A DNA stretch of 64,000 bases from Pseudarthrobacter siccitolerans (GTDB lineage: Bacteria > Actinomycetota > Actinomycetes > Actinomycetales > Micrococcaceae). A program made the translations under genes and the position numbers. The stretch covers positions 1 to 64,000 of the forward strand of contig NZ_CAQI01000038.1 in NCBI RefSeq assembly GCF_001046895.1, read 5' to 3'. The notes below the pieces were generated by a model that saw nothing but the letters and a program-made list of their open reading frames with translations, was not told the DNA's origin and did no database searches. Below are positions 58,401 to 64,000 of the stretch, in pieces. Position 1 is the first letter of the stretch. Every line of letters starts with the position of its first letter.

Positions 58401-59272
58401 GTCAGCTTGCCGTTGCGGGCGCGCTTGATGAGGTCCTCGTAGGTGTGCCAGAACTCGGAGAAGTTGAGGGTTTCTGCCTTCTTGATGTTCGGAACCATCA
58501 GGAGGCGGGTTCCGTCGGGCTTGGGCATGTCGATGGCGATGCCGAAGTTGACGTGTGCCGGCTGCACGGCGACGGGCTTGCCGTCCACTTCGTCGTAGTA
58601 CACGTTCATGGACGGGAACTGGGACAGCGCACGGATGACGGCGTAGCCGATCAGGTGCGTGAAGGAGACCTTGCCGCCGCGCGCGCGGGCAAGGTTGGAG
58701 TTGATGACCACGCGGTTGTCGATCAGCAGCTTGGCGGGGATGGCCCGGACGCTGGTGGCGGTGGGCACCTCGAGGCTGGTGACCATGTTCGTGGCAATGG
58801 CTTTGGCCGGTCCGCGGAGGACGGACACGACGTCCTCTTCGGGAGCGGTGGGCGCCTTGACGTTCTTGGGCAGCTGCGCGGGGATCGGCTGCGAGCCGGT
58901 GCCGGACTCGGTCTTTTTTCCGCCATCGCGGGCAACCGTGGCGGGAGCTTTTTTGACGGCAGCGGGGGCGGCAGGTGCTGCAGAGGCAGGCGGGGCCGAC
59001 GGCGGAGCGGGCGGGGCTGCAGCCGGCTGCGCTGCCGGTGCCGGTGGAGCCGCATTCACAACGGGCATTTCCCTGGTTGCGGGGTGGGCTGTGGCTTGCG
59101 CCGAATTTCCGTTGGAAGAAGAACTGCTGCCCGAGCCGAAGGATTCAAACAGCGGCCACCATTTGGCGTCGACAGCGTTCTTGTCCTTTTGATACTGCTC
59201 GTACAGTTCGTCAACGAGCCACTCGTTTCCGCCAAATTCCTCTGGTAGACGGTGGCTAGGCTGCTCTGGCAC
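55463..59272 (-). CDS. kgd: Multifunctional 2-oxoglutarate dehydrogenase E1/E2 (Kgd/OdhA)
   Basis: A 1269-residue TCA-cycle enzyme of the actinobacterial type. An N-terminal helix (NEWLVDELYEQYQKDKNAVDAKWW) anchors assembly. An Ala/Pro linker (about 45-115) precedes the E2 acyltransferase domain without lipoyl domain (about 120-350; STYDHRVIQGAGSGEFLK holds the catalytic His). The thiamine-diphosphate E1 part follows (about 380-1250; GMAHRGRLNVL, VHGDAAFAGQGVVAETLN, VNNQVGFTT). Length is near the 1227-1257 of described Kgd/OdhA proteins. The GTG at 59272 gives the expected N-terminus VPEQPSHRLP; GAGG lies 12 nt upstream. Described relatives are controlled by the FHA protein GarA/OdhI, not seen in this window. 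Gene stands alone between terminators. Confidence 0.96.
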   Translation of the reverse strand: MPEQPSHRLPEEFGGNEWLVDELYEQYQKDKNAVDAKWWPLFESFGSGSSSSSNGNSAQATAHPATREMPVVNAAPPAPAAQPAAAPPAPPSAPPASAAPAAPAAVKKAPATVARDGGKKTESGTGSQPIPAQLPKNVKAPTAPEEDVVSVLRGPAKAIATNMVTSLEVPTATSVRAIPAKLLIDNRVVINSNLARARGGKVSFTHLIGYAVIRALSQFPSMNVYYDEVDGKPVAVQPAHVNFGIAIDMPKPDGTRLLMVPNIKKAETLNFSEFWHTYEDLIKRARNGKLTAEDHQGTTVSLTNPGGIGTVHSVPRLSKGQAAIIGVGALDYPAEFQGASEKIIAQNAISKVLTLTSTYDHRVIQGAGSGEFLKLVHQLLLGAQNFYDEIFESLRIPYEPVRWSADKQVDPADEINKVARIQQLIHSYRVRGHLMADTDPLEYVQRKHPDLDVLTYGLTLWDLDREWPTGGFGGKPMLKFRDILGVLRDAYCRTTGIEYMHIQEPAERKWFQDQLEHPYSKPSREEQLRIVSKLNAAEAFETFLQTKFVGQKRFSLEGGESLIPLLDAIMSDAADDGLDEVAIGMAHRGRLNVLTNIAGKTYAQVFREFEGTQDPRSVQGSGDVKYHLGTEGTFTSDNGKETKVYLAANPSHLEAVDPVLEGIVRAKQDRLDQGESFPVLPIVVHGDAAFAGQGVVAETLNLSQLRGYRTGGTIHIVVNNQVGFTTAPSSSRSSTYSTDVAKMIQAPVFHVNGDDPEAVVRIGQLAYEFRQRFHKDVVIDMVCYRRRGHNEGDDPSMTQPLMYNLIEAKRSVRKLYTESLIGRGDITEEEAEQLLRDYQERLERVFAETHAAQTSPIPIITADSAAVSDIERPIAQQSDSSASAPVSTAISADTLARIGKAHVEIPEGFTVHAKLKQLLEKREQMSREGGIDWGFGEIAAFGSLIMEGVPVRLAGQDSRRGTFVQRHAVFHDRANGKEWLPLGNLSDDQAKLWIYDSLLSEYAAMGFEYGYSVERPDALVLWEAQFGDFVNGAQTIIDEFISSAEQKWGQRSSLVLMLPHGYEGQGPDHSSARIERFLQLCAEENIIVANPTTAASHFHLLRRQAYSRPRKPLIIFTPKQLLRLKAAASSVEDFTNGTFRPVIGEHEQLAADAVERVLLVSGRLYYDLLSTRQKTGDTTTAIVRVEQLYPLPHAEIAAELAKYPNAEVVWAQDEPANQGPWPFIGLNLPDALDRRVRLVSRPASASTAAGSMKRHAAEQDALLKQAFAR

Positions 59273-59808
59273 TTGAAATACGCCTCTTCCATGAGTTTGA
59301 TTTCTCTCCGGCCCACGGTGCCTCAGCACTACGTTTCAACCGGTCTCTGCGTCCTCTGAACCCAGACCATTGCCAGTGTAGTGAGCAACTTGTGGTAACT
59401 GCCAATAAGGGTGACCCAAATCATGATAAGACGTAAAAAGGGCCGAATATGGCGACGGGAAGGCTGCAGTGTGACGCCGGCCGCCAACTGGCCGGCCGGC
59501 GCCGGGACCACTGCCCGGCTCGCAGGGAAAGGTACGTGCTCCTGTAGACTGAAATTCTTATGGACAGTAAATCTAGGTGCCGGCCTGGGGGCTGTCAGCG
59601 GGGCGAAAGCAGCGCCGCACAGTCCACCCGAAGAGCCGGCAAACCCCGAACACGCGCCCATCACCATTCGCTGGCATTGCCGGCAGGAGCTGAAAAGGAT
59701 AATGCGTCGGCCTCGGCTGACCACCCTCCGCCGGACCGATATTCCTGGCGCCGCTCCCTGACTGTTTCGCCCAGCCGCGTGGCCACCGCTGTCCAGGCGG
59801 GATGCTGA
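59273..59808. other. Divergent intergenic region between kgd and the CNNM genes
   Basis: About 535 nt carrying the promoters of kgd (-) and the CNNM operon (+). TAGACT at 59545-59550 is a plausible -10 for the rightward genes. A short open frame (59560-59808) starts 9 nt after it and ends against the CNNM start, but its codon use is poor. A GC-rich repeat (CCGGCC/GGCCGG) lies near 59478-59498. No RNA gene is seen. Confidence 0.5.
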
Positions 59809-61161
59809 ATGGAATGGCTTCTCCTCGCAGCGGGACTGCTGCTGATCGCCGGCACGGGCTTTTTTGTCGCCGTCGAATTTTCCCTTATTGCGCTTGACCA
59901 GGCCACCGTCCAAAGGGCCATCGACGACGGCGACGAGCGCGCCATCCCGCTGCTCGCGTGCCTGAAGTCGCTTTCAACGCAGCTCTCCAGCTGCCAGTTG
60001 GGCATCACGCTCACCACGTTGCTGACCGGTTACGTGATGGAGCCCTCGGTGGGCAAACTCCTGGAAGCCCCGCTGGCCGCCGTCGGACTTCCCGACGTTG
60101 CGGTGGCTTCCATCTCCCTGGTCCTGGCGATGGTACTGGCCACGCTGCTGTCCATGCTCCTGGGCGAACTGGTGCCCAAGAACATGGCCATCGCGTTGTC
60201 CTTCCCCGTGGGCCGCGCACTGGCCAGGCCGCAGCTGGTCTTCACCGCCGTGTTCAAACCCGCCATCGTGGTCCTCAACGGCTTCTCCAACAAGGTCCTG
60301 AACATTTTTGGGCTGGAAGCGAAGGAAGAAATTTCCGGTGCCCGGACCCCTGCTGAGTTGGCCTCCCTGGTGCGGCGTTCAGCGGCGATGGGAACCCTTG
60401 ATGCCGGTACGGCCAACTTCGTGGCGCGCACGCTGAATTTCTCCACCCGCACTGCGGCCGACGTCATGACTCCCCGCATCCGCGTGGAAACGATCGAGGC
60501 GGACCAGCCGGTGTCTGACATCCTGGCGGCCGCGCGCCGCACCGGTTACTCACGCTTCCCCATCATTGGGGAATCCGCAGACGACATCCGGGGACTGGTC
60601 CACGTCAAAAAGGCGGTGGCCGTGCCCTGGGACCGCCGGCAGAACCTCGAAGCCGGGGCCATCATGACCGAAGTGCTCCGCGTCCCGGAGACCATCCACC
60701 TTGATGCCCTGCTGGCAGAACTGCGTGAAGGCAACCTGCAGCTGGCAGTGGTGCTGGACGAATACGGCGGAACCGCCGGCATCGCCACCCTCGAGGACCT
60801 CGTGGAGGAAATCGTGGGGGAGGTGGCGGACGAGCACGACAGGGTCCGCCCGGGACTCCTGCAGAGCGCCTCCGGCGACTGGTACTTCCCCGGCCTGCTC
60901 CGCCCGGATGAACTCTCCGAGCAGATTCCCGGCCTCACTGTCCCGGACGAAGCAGCCTACGAAACGGTGGGCGGCTACGTGATGAGCAAGCTCGGCCGGA
61001 TCGCCGACGTGGGCGACACCGTGCCAGTGGAGGGCGGAACGCTGAGTGTCACCCGGATGGACGGCCGGCGGATCGACCGCATCTGCTTCCGGCCCGCCAG
61101 GCCGGAGTCCGGGGCCGGGGACGACACCGGCCGCACGAACAACGACAGGACCGAACGATGA
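59809..61161 (+). CDS. CNNM/CBS-domain membrane protein (HlyC/CorC family)
   Basis: A 450-residue protein. The CNNM membrane domain (about 1-190, four helices; GTGFFVAVEFSLIALD, SCQLGITLTTLLTGYV, LGELVPKNMAIAL) is followed by two CBS domains (about 215-335; TAADVMTPRIRV, YSRFPIIGESADDIRGLVHVKK, VVLDEYGGTAGIATLEDLVEEIVGE). A C-terminal CorC_HlyC domain (about 350-435) completes it. CNNM proteins bind ATP-Mg through CBS domains and are linked to magnesium export or homeostasis. It overlaps the next CNNM gene by ATGA. Confidence 0.93.
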   Translation: MEWLLLAAGLLLIAGTGFFVAVEFSLIALDQATVQRAIDDGDERAIPLLACLKSLSTQLSSCQLGITLTTLLTGYVMEPSVGKLLEAPLAAVGLPDVAVASISLVLAMVLATLLSMLLGELVPKNMAIALSFPVGRALARPQLVFTAVFKPAIVVLNGFSNKVLNIFGLEAKEEISGARTPAELASLVRRSAAMGTLDAGTANFVARTLNFSTRTAADVMTPRIRVETIEADQPVSDILAAARRTGYSRFPIIGESADDIRGLVHVKKAVAVPWDRRQNLEAGAIMTEVLRVPETIHLDALLAELREGNLQLAVVLDEYGGTAGIATLEDLVEEIVGEVADEHDRVRPGLLQSASGDWYFPGLLRPDELSEQIPGLTVPDEAAYETVGGYVMSKLGRIADVGDTVPVEGGTLSVTRMDGRRIDRICFRPARPESGAGDDTGRTNNDRTER

Positions 61162-62228
61162 GTGACTGGGCCGGAATATTGTGGCTGGTGGTCCTCTTGT
61201 TCGGCAACGCGTTTTTTGTCGCGGCTGAGTTCGCCGTGATGTCTGCCCGCCGGAGCCAGATCGAGCCGCTGGCCGAGGCCGGTTCCAAGCGGGCGCAGAC
61301 CACGTTGAGGGCCATGGAAAATGTGTCGCTGATGCTGGCCTGTGCCCAGCTTGGGATTACGGTCTGTTCGCTGCTGATCCTGCTTGTGGCGGAGCCGGCC
61401 ATCCATCACCTGCTGGCGGTGCCGCTTGAGACTCTGGGCCTGCCCATGGAGATCGCTGACGTGGCGGCGTTCGCGGTGGCGCTGATGCTGGTGACGTTCC
61501 TGCACGTGACCTTCGGAGAAATGGTGCCGAAGAACATCTCCGTGTCCGTGGCGGACAAGGCAGCGCTCTTCCTTGCACCGCCGCTGATGTTCATTGCCCG
61601 GCTGGTCAACCCGGTCATCTCCGTCCTGAACTGGTCCGCGAACCACATCCTCAAGCTGCTGCGTATTGAGCCCAAGGATGAGGTGAACTCTTCCTTCACC
61701 CTCGAGGAAGTGCAGTCGATCGTGCAGGAGTCCACCCGCCACGGCCTGGTGGATGACGAGGCGGGGCTGATTACCGGTGCGCTCGAGTTCTCCGAGTACA
61801 GTGCTGCGGACATTATGGTTCCCCTCGAGAAGCTGGTGATGCTGAAAGCCGCCACCACGCCGGTGGAGTTTGAGAAGGCCGTGAGCCGCACCGGGTTCTC
61901 CCGGTTCCCGATGCTTGACGACGACGACATGCTCTACGGCTATCTCCACGTGAAGGACGTCCTGTCCATCCCGGAGGTTGCCTACGAACGGCCCATCGCC
62001 GAAAGCCGGATCAGGTCACTGGCCAACCTCGCCCTTGACGACGAAATCGAGAAGGCAATGTCGGTGATGCAGCGTACGGGTTCCCACCTGGCCCGCGTCA
62101 TCGGTCCCGACGGGAACACCAAGGGTGTCCTCTTCCTCGAAGACGTGATCGAGCAGCTGGTTGGCGAGATCCGGGACGCCACGCAGGCCAGGGGAGTCCG
62201 GCGGCTGGGCCAGCCCAACGGCGCATAG
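61158..62228 (+). CDS. Second CNNM/CBS membrane protein, without CorC domain
   Basis: A 356-residue paralogue-like partner: CNNM domain (about 1-185; GNAFFVAAEFAVMSARRSQ, CAQLGITVCSLLILLVAEP, FGEMVPKNISVSV) and a CBS pair (about 200-345; SAADIMVPLEKLV, FSRFPMLDDDDMLYGYLHVKDVL, LFLEDVIEQLVGEI). The CorC_HlyC C-terminal domain of the first gene is missing, so the two proteins may form a heteromer with a division of labour. The pairing of a long and a short CNNM gene with an ATGA overlap is common in actinobacteria. Confidence 0.93.
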   Translation: MSDWAGILWLVVLLFGNAFFVAAEFAVMSARRSQIEPLAEAGSKRAQTTLRAMENVSLMLACAQLGITVCSLLILLVAEPAIHHLLAVPLETLGLPMEIADVAAFAVALMLVTFLHVTFGEMVPKNISVSVADKAALFLAPPLMFIARLVNPVISVLNWSANHILKLLRIEPKDEVNSSFTLEEVQSIVQESTRHGLVDDEAGLITGALEFSEYSAADIMVPLEKLVMLKAATTPVEFEKAVSRTGFSRFPMLDDDDMLYGYLHVKDVLSIPEVAYERPIAESRIRSLANLALDDEIEKAMSVMQRTGSHLARVIGPDGNTKGVLFLEDVIEQLVGEIRDATQARGVRRLGQPNGA

Positions 62229-62279
62229 CGCCCGCGGCATCCGGGAGCGCGCCACTAAGAACCGGGCGCCTTGGCCGTG

Positions 62280-62314
62280 CTGGGCCCGCCACGCTCACGG
62301 GCGCGTGGGCCCAG
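62280..62314 (+). terminator. Possible terminator of the CNNM operon
   Basis: CTGGGCCC (62280-62287) pairs with GGGCCCAG (62307-62314), with an extra ACG/CGT pair after a small bulge. No T-run follows. It sits about 50 nt after the CNNM stop. Confidence 0.4.
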
Positions 62315-62329
62315 CAACCCCGCGTCCGG

Positions 62330-62360
62330 TACCTAAATAGGAATGATTCCTATTTAGGTA
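62330..62360. promoter_or_regulatory. Perfect 31-nt palindrome, candidate metal-regulator operator (Zur-like)
   Basis: The left half TACCTAAATAGGAAT is followed by a single G and its exact complement, giving 15-bp arms. The core AATGATT in a 7-1-7 layout is like actinobacterial Zur boxes; the outer arms are not. A TATAAG -10-like box starts at 62359, so a bound repressor would cover the promoter. It lies about 50 nt upstream of the metal-binding lipoprotein gene. MntR is an alternative. Confidence 0.65.
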
Positions 62361-62410
62361 TAAGCTTGAGTGGTTCTTCCCGATCCCTTGACCACTGAAC
62401 CGAGGTTTCC

Positions 62411-63391
62411 GTGCGCCGTTCCGCCGCCCGAATGTCCCTTGCCGCCCTTGCCGGGCTGGGCCTGCTGCTCAGCGCGTGCAGCCCCCAGCCCGAGCCTTCG
62501 GCCGGTAGTACTGCTGATGGAATCAACGTGGTGGCTTCCACCAACGTGTACGGGGACATTGCCAAGACTGTGGGCGGCGACAAAGTCAGCGTGACCGCCA
62601 TCATCAACAAGACCAGCCAGGACCCGCACTCCTATGAGGCCAGTGCCCAGGACCGGCTGGCCGTCTCCAAGGCTGATCTTGTGGTGGAAAACGGCGGGGG
62701 CTACGACGATTTTTTCAAGACCCTCGTAAAGGACAGCAATCTTGACGCTGCCAAGGTGCTGAACGGCGTCGAACTTTCCGGCCTGGCGCACCCTGAAGAG
62801 GAAGTCCCGAGCGAAGGGGCGCCTTCCGAAGCCTCGGGCGAGGATGAGCATGGGCACGGCGAGTTCAACGAGCACGTCTGGTACAGCCTGGCGGCAATGG
62901 GCCGTGTAGCCGACAGCCTTGCCTCCCGGTTCGGCGAGCTCGAGCCGGAATCCGCCGCTGCTTTCACGGCCAATGCCGGTACGTTCAAGTCCGAACTCGA
63001 CGAACTGGCCGGAAAGCTGGGCGGGCTGAAGACAGCAGCGGCCGGAGACAAGGTGGCCGTCACCGAGCCGGTGCCGCTCTACCTGCTGGCCGATGCAGGG
63101 CTGGAGAACGCCACTCCCGAGGACTACACTGCCGCGATTGAGGAAGGCTCGGACGTTCCGCCGGCCGTACTCAAGGCCGCAACCGATCTGGTTGCCTCAA
63201 AGTCCGTCCGGTTCCTTGCTTACAATGCGCAGACGGAAGGTCCGCAGACCGAGGCGCTGAAGAAGGCGGCCGAAACGGCAGGGGTCCCTGTGGTCGATTT
63301 CAGTGAAACGCTGCCAGAAGGAAAGACCTACCTGCAGTGGATGACGGACAATGTGAACAACGTCAGCAAAATTCTGGAGACAAATAGTTGA
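62411..63391 (+). CDS. Zinc/manganese ABC transporter substrate-binding lipoprotein
   Basis: A 326-residue lipoprotein of the ZnuA/TroA class. The lipobox LLSAC gives Cys23 as the lipidated residue. VVASTNVYGDIAKTVGGDKV begins the mature fold; DPHSYEASAQD carries a metal-ligand His, NEHVWYSLAAM a second. A His/Asp-rich loop (EDEHGHGEFNEH) before it is typical of zinc binders. The C-terminal TEGPQTEALKKAAETAGVPVVDFSETLPEG fits the family. GTG start; an ATG at 62432 is possible. It is preceded by a large palindrome and overlaps the ATPase gene by TTGA. Zinc is likelier than manganese. Confidence 0.93.
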   Translation: MRRSAARMSLAALAGLGLLLSACSPQPEPSAGSTADGINVVASTNVYGDIAKTVGGDKVSVTAIINKTSQDPHSYEASAQDRLAVSKADLVVENGGGYDDFFKTLVKDSNLDAAKVLNGVELSGLAHPEEEVPSEGAPSEASGEDEHGHGEFNEHVWYSLAAMGRVADSLASRFGELEPESAAAFTANAGTFKSELDELAGKLGGLKTAAAGDKVAVTEPVPLYLLADAGLENATPEDYTAAIEEGSDVPPAVLKAATDLVASKSVRFLAYNAQTEGPQTEALKKAAETAGVPVVDFSETLPEGKTYLQWMTDNVNNVSKILETNS

Positions 63392-64000
63392 AACCTGTGG
63401 TCAGCCTCGCCGGGGCGTCCCTCGCCTTCGGCCAGCGGACGCTGTGGGAGGACCTGGACCTGGAGATCAGGCCGGGCGAGTTCTTCGCAGTGCTTGGCCC
63501 CAACGGCAGCGGTAAGACCAGCTTCCTCAAAGTCCTGTTGGGCCTCCAGGCCCTGCACCGTGGCACGGCCACGCTCGGTGGCCACCCGGTTGAGCGCGGC
63601 AGCAGCCTGATCGGCTACATCCCGCAGCAAAAATCGTTTGCCCGGGACACGCCAATGCGCGCCCGCGACCTCGTGGGACTGGGGGTGGACGGCCACCGGT
63701 GGGGACTGCGCCTGTCTTCGGCAACGGCCAACCGGAGGATTGATGAGCTCCTTGAACTGGTGGGAGCGGCGGACTATGCCAAGGTCCCGGTGGGCCAGCT
63801 CTCCGGCGGCGAACAGCAGCGGCTGCGCGTGGCCCAGGCGCTGGCAACAGATCCAAAGGTCCTGCTCTGCGACGAGCCGCTGCTCTCGCTGGACCTGCAC
63901 CACCAGCAGGCCGTCAGCGCGCTGATCAACAAACAGTGCCATGATCAAAACAGTGCGGTGGTTTTTGTCACCCACGAGATCAACCCCATCATCGATTATG
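63388..64000 (+). CDS. Zinc/manganese ABC transporter ATPase (partial, runs off the window)
   Basis: At least 204 residues; the 3' end lies beyond the window. Walker A GPNGSGKTS (about 34-42), the signature LSGGEQQR (about 138-145), Walker B VLLCDEPLLSLD and the H-loop VFVTHE are all present. It belongs to the ZnuC/TroB group. Start TTG overlaps the upstream stop with GGAG 8 nt before; GTG at 63397 is an alternative. The permease gene, and possibly a Fur/Zur gene, are expected to follow. Confidence 0.93.
   Translation, partial: MKPVVSLAGASLAFGQRTLWEDLDLEIRPGEFFAVLGPNGSGKTSFLKVLLGLQALHRGTATLGGHPVERGSSLIGYIPQQKSFARDTPMRARDLVGLGVDGHRWGLRLSSATANRRIDELLELVGAADYAKVPVGQLSGGEQQRLRVAQALATDPKVLLCDEPLLSLDLHHQQAVSALINKQCHDQNSAVVFVTHEINPIIDY

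Noticed and set aside
56906..59248. A 780-codon open frame on the + strand inside kgd
   Set aside because: It lies opposite a clearly coding, motif-rich gene; long antisense frames are expected at this GC content. The translation is low in complexity and has no domain motif.

Overview
The window is chromosomal DNA from a high-GC Gram-positive actinobacterium, most likely a member of the Micrococcaceae (Arthrobacter/Pseudarthrobacter type). The evidence is a WhiB1-type regulator, the Kgd/OdhA form of 2-oxoglutarate dehydrogenase, a SigH/RsrA redox sigma pair, the 24-residue ribosomal protein bL37, the order prfB-ftsE-ftsX-M23 peptidase-smpB-ssrA, many GTG starts and TAGGCT-like -10 boxes. This assignment is inferred from gene content; no database was searched. 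I see no insertion sequence, prophage, CRISPR array, tRNA or rRNA.

Layout. 1-5.2 kb: whiB1 (-), a small membrane protein (+) and a 1361-residue FHA-FtsK/SpoIIIE ATPase of the EssC/EccC type (-). 5.3-28.4 kb: a large surface-polysaccharide locus. It starts with a sugar N-acetyltransferase, glf and a GlfT2-like galactofuranosyltransferase, then a Wzm/Wzt ABC exporter, an acyltransferase-SGNH fusion, a DUF6541 membrane protein, rmlA and a second acyltransferase. A leftward block of three GT2 enzymes, DUF2304 and an epimerase follows, then a rightward block with GT2, rmlB, an rmlC-rmlD fusion, GT2, GT4 and a Wzx-like flippase. Together these could make UDP-galactofuranose and dTDP-L-rhamnose, build an acylated glycan and export it. 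28.8-31.2 kb: a secreted GH25 muramidase with four C-terminal repeats. 31.5-36.3 kb: a Tad pilus operon (tadA, tadB, tadC, pilin-like protein, two TadE-like proteins, TadG-like). 36.4-41.9 kb: prfB, ftsE, ftsX, M23 peptidase, smpB and tmRNA, closed by a very strong terminator.

42-55.4 kb: housekeeping and regulatory genes. These are an HtrA-like protease without signal peptide, a small cysteine-rich protein, a two-gene fluoride exporter, a MntR-like DtxR regulator, a methyltransferase, a class V aminotransferase under a SAM-IV riboswitch, a DoxX-aroA-rsgA-hisN operon, sigH-rsrA with a textbook autoregulatory promoter, bL37, a DUF4097-PadR pair with duplicated operator half-sites, and an SGNH-fold protein that seems to have lost its catalytic residues. 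55.4-64 kb: kgd, two CNNM/CBS membrane proteins, and the start of a metal ABC uptake operon behind a perfect 31-nt palindrome. The last gene is cut by the window end.

Most calls rest on motifs and gene order read by eye. Operator, promoter and terminator calls are sequence-based inferences.
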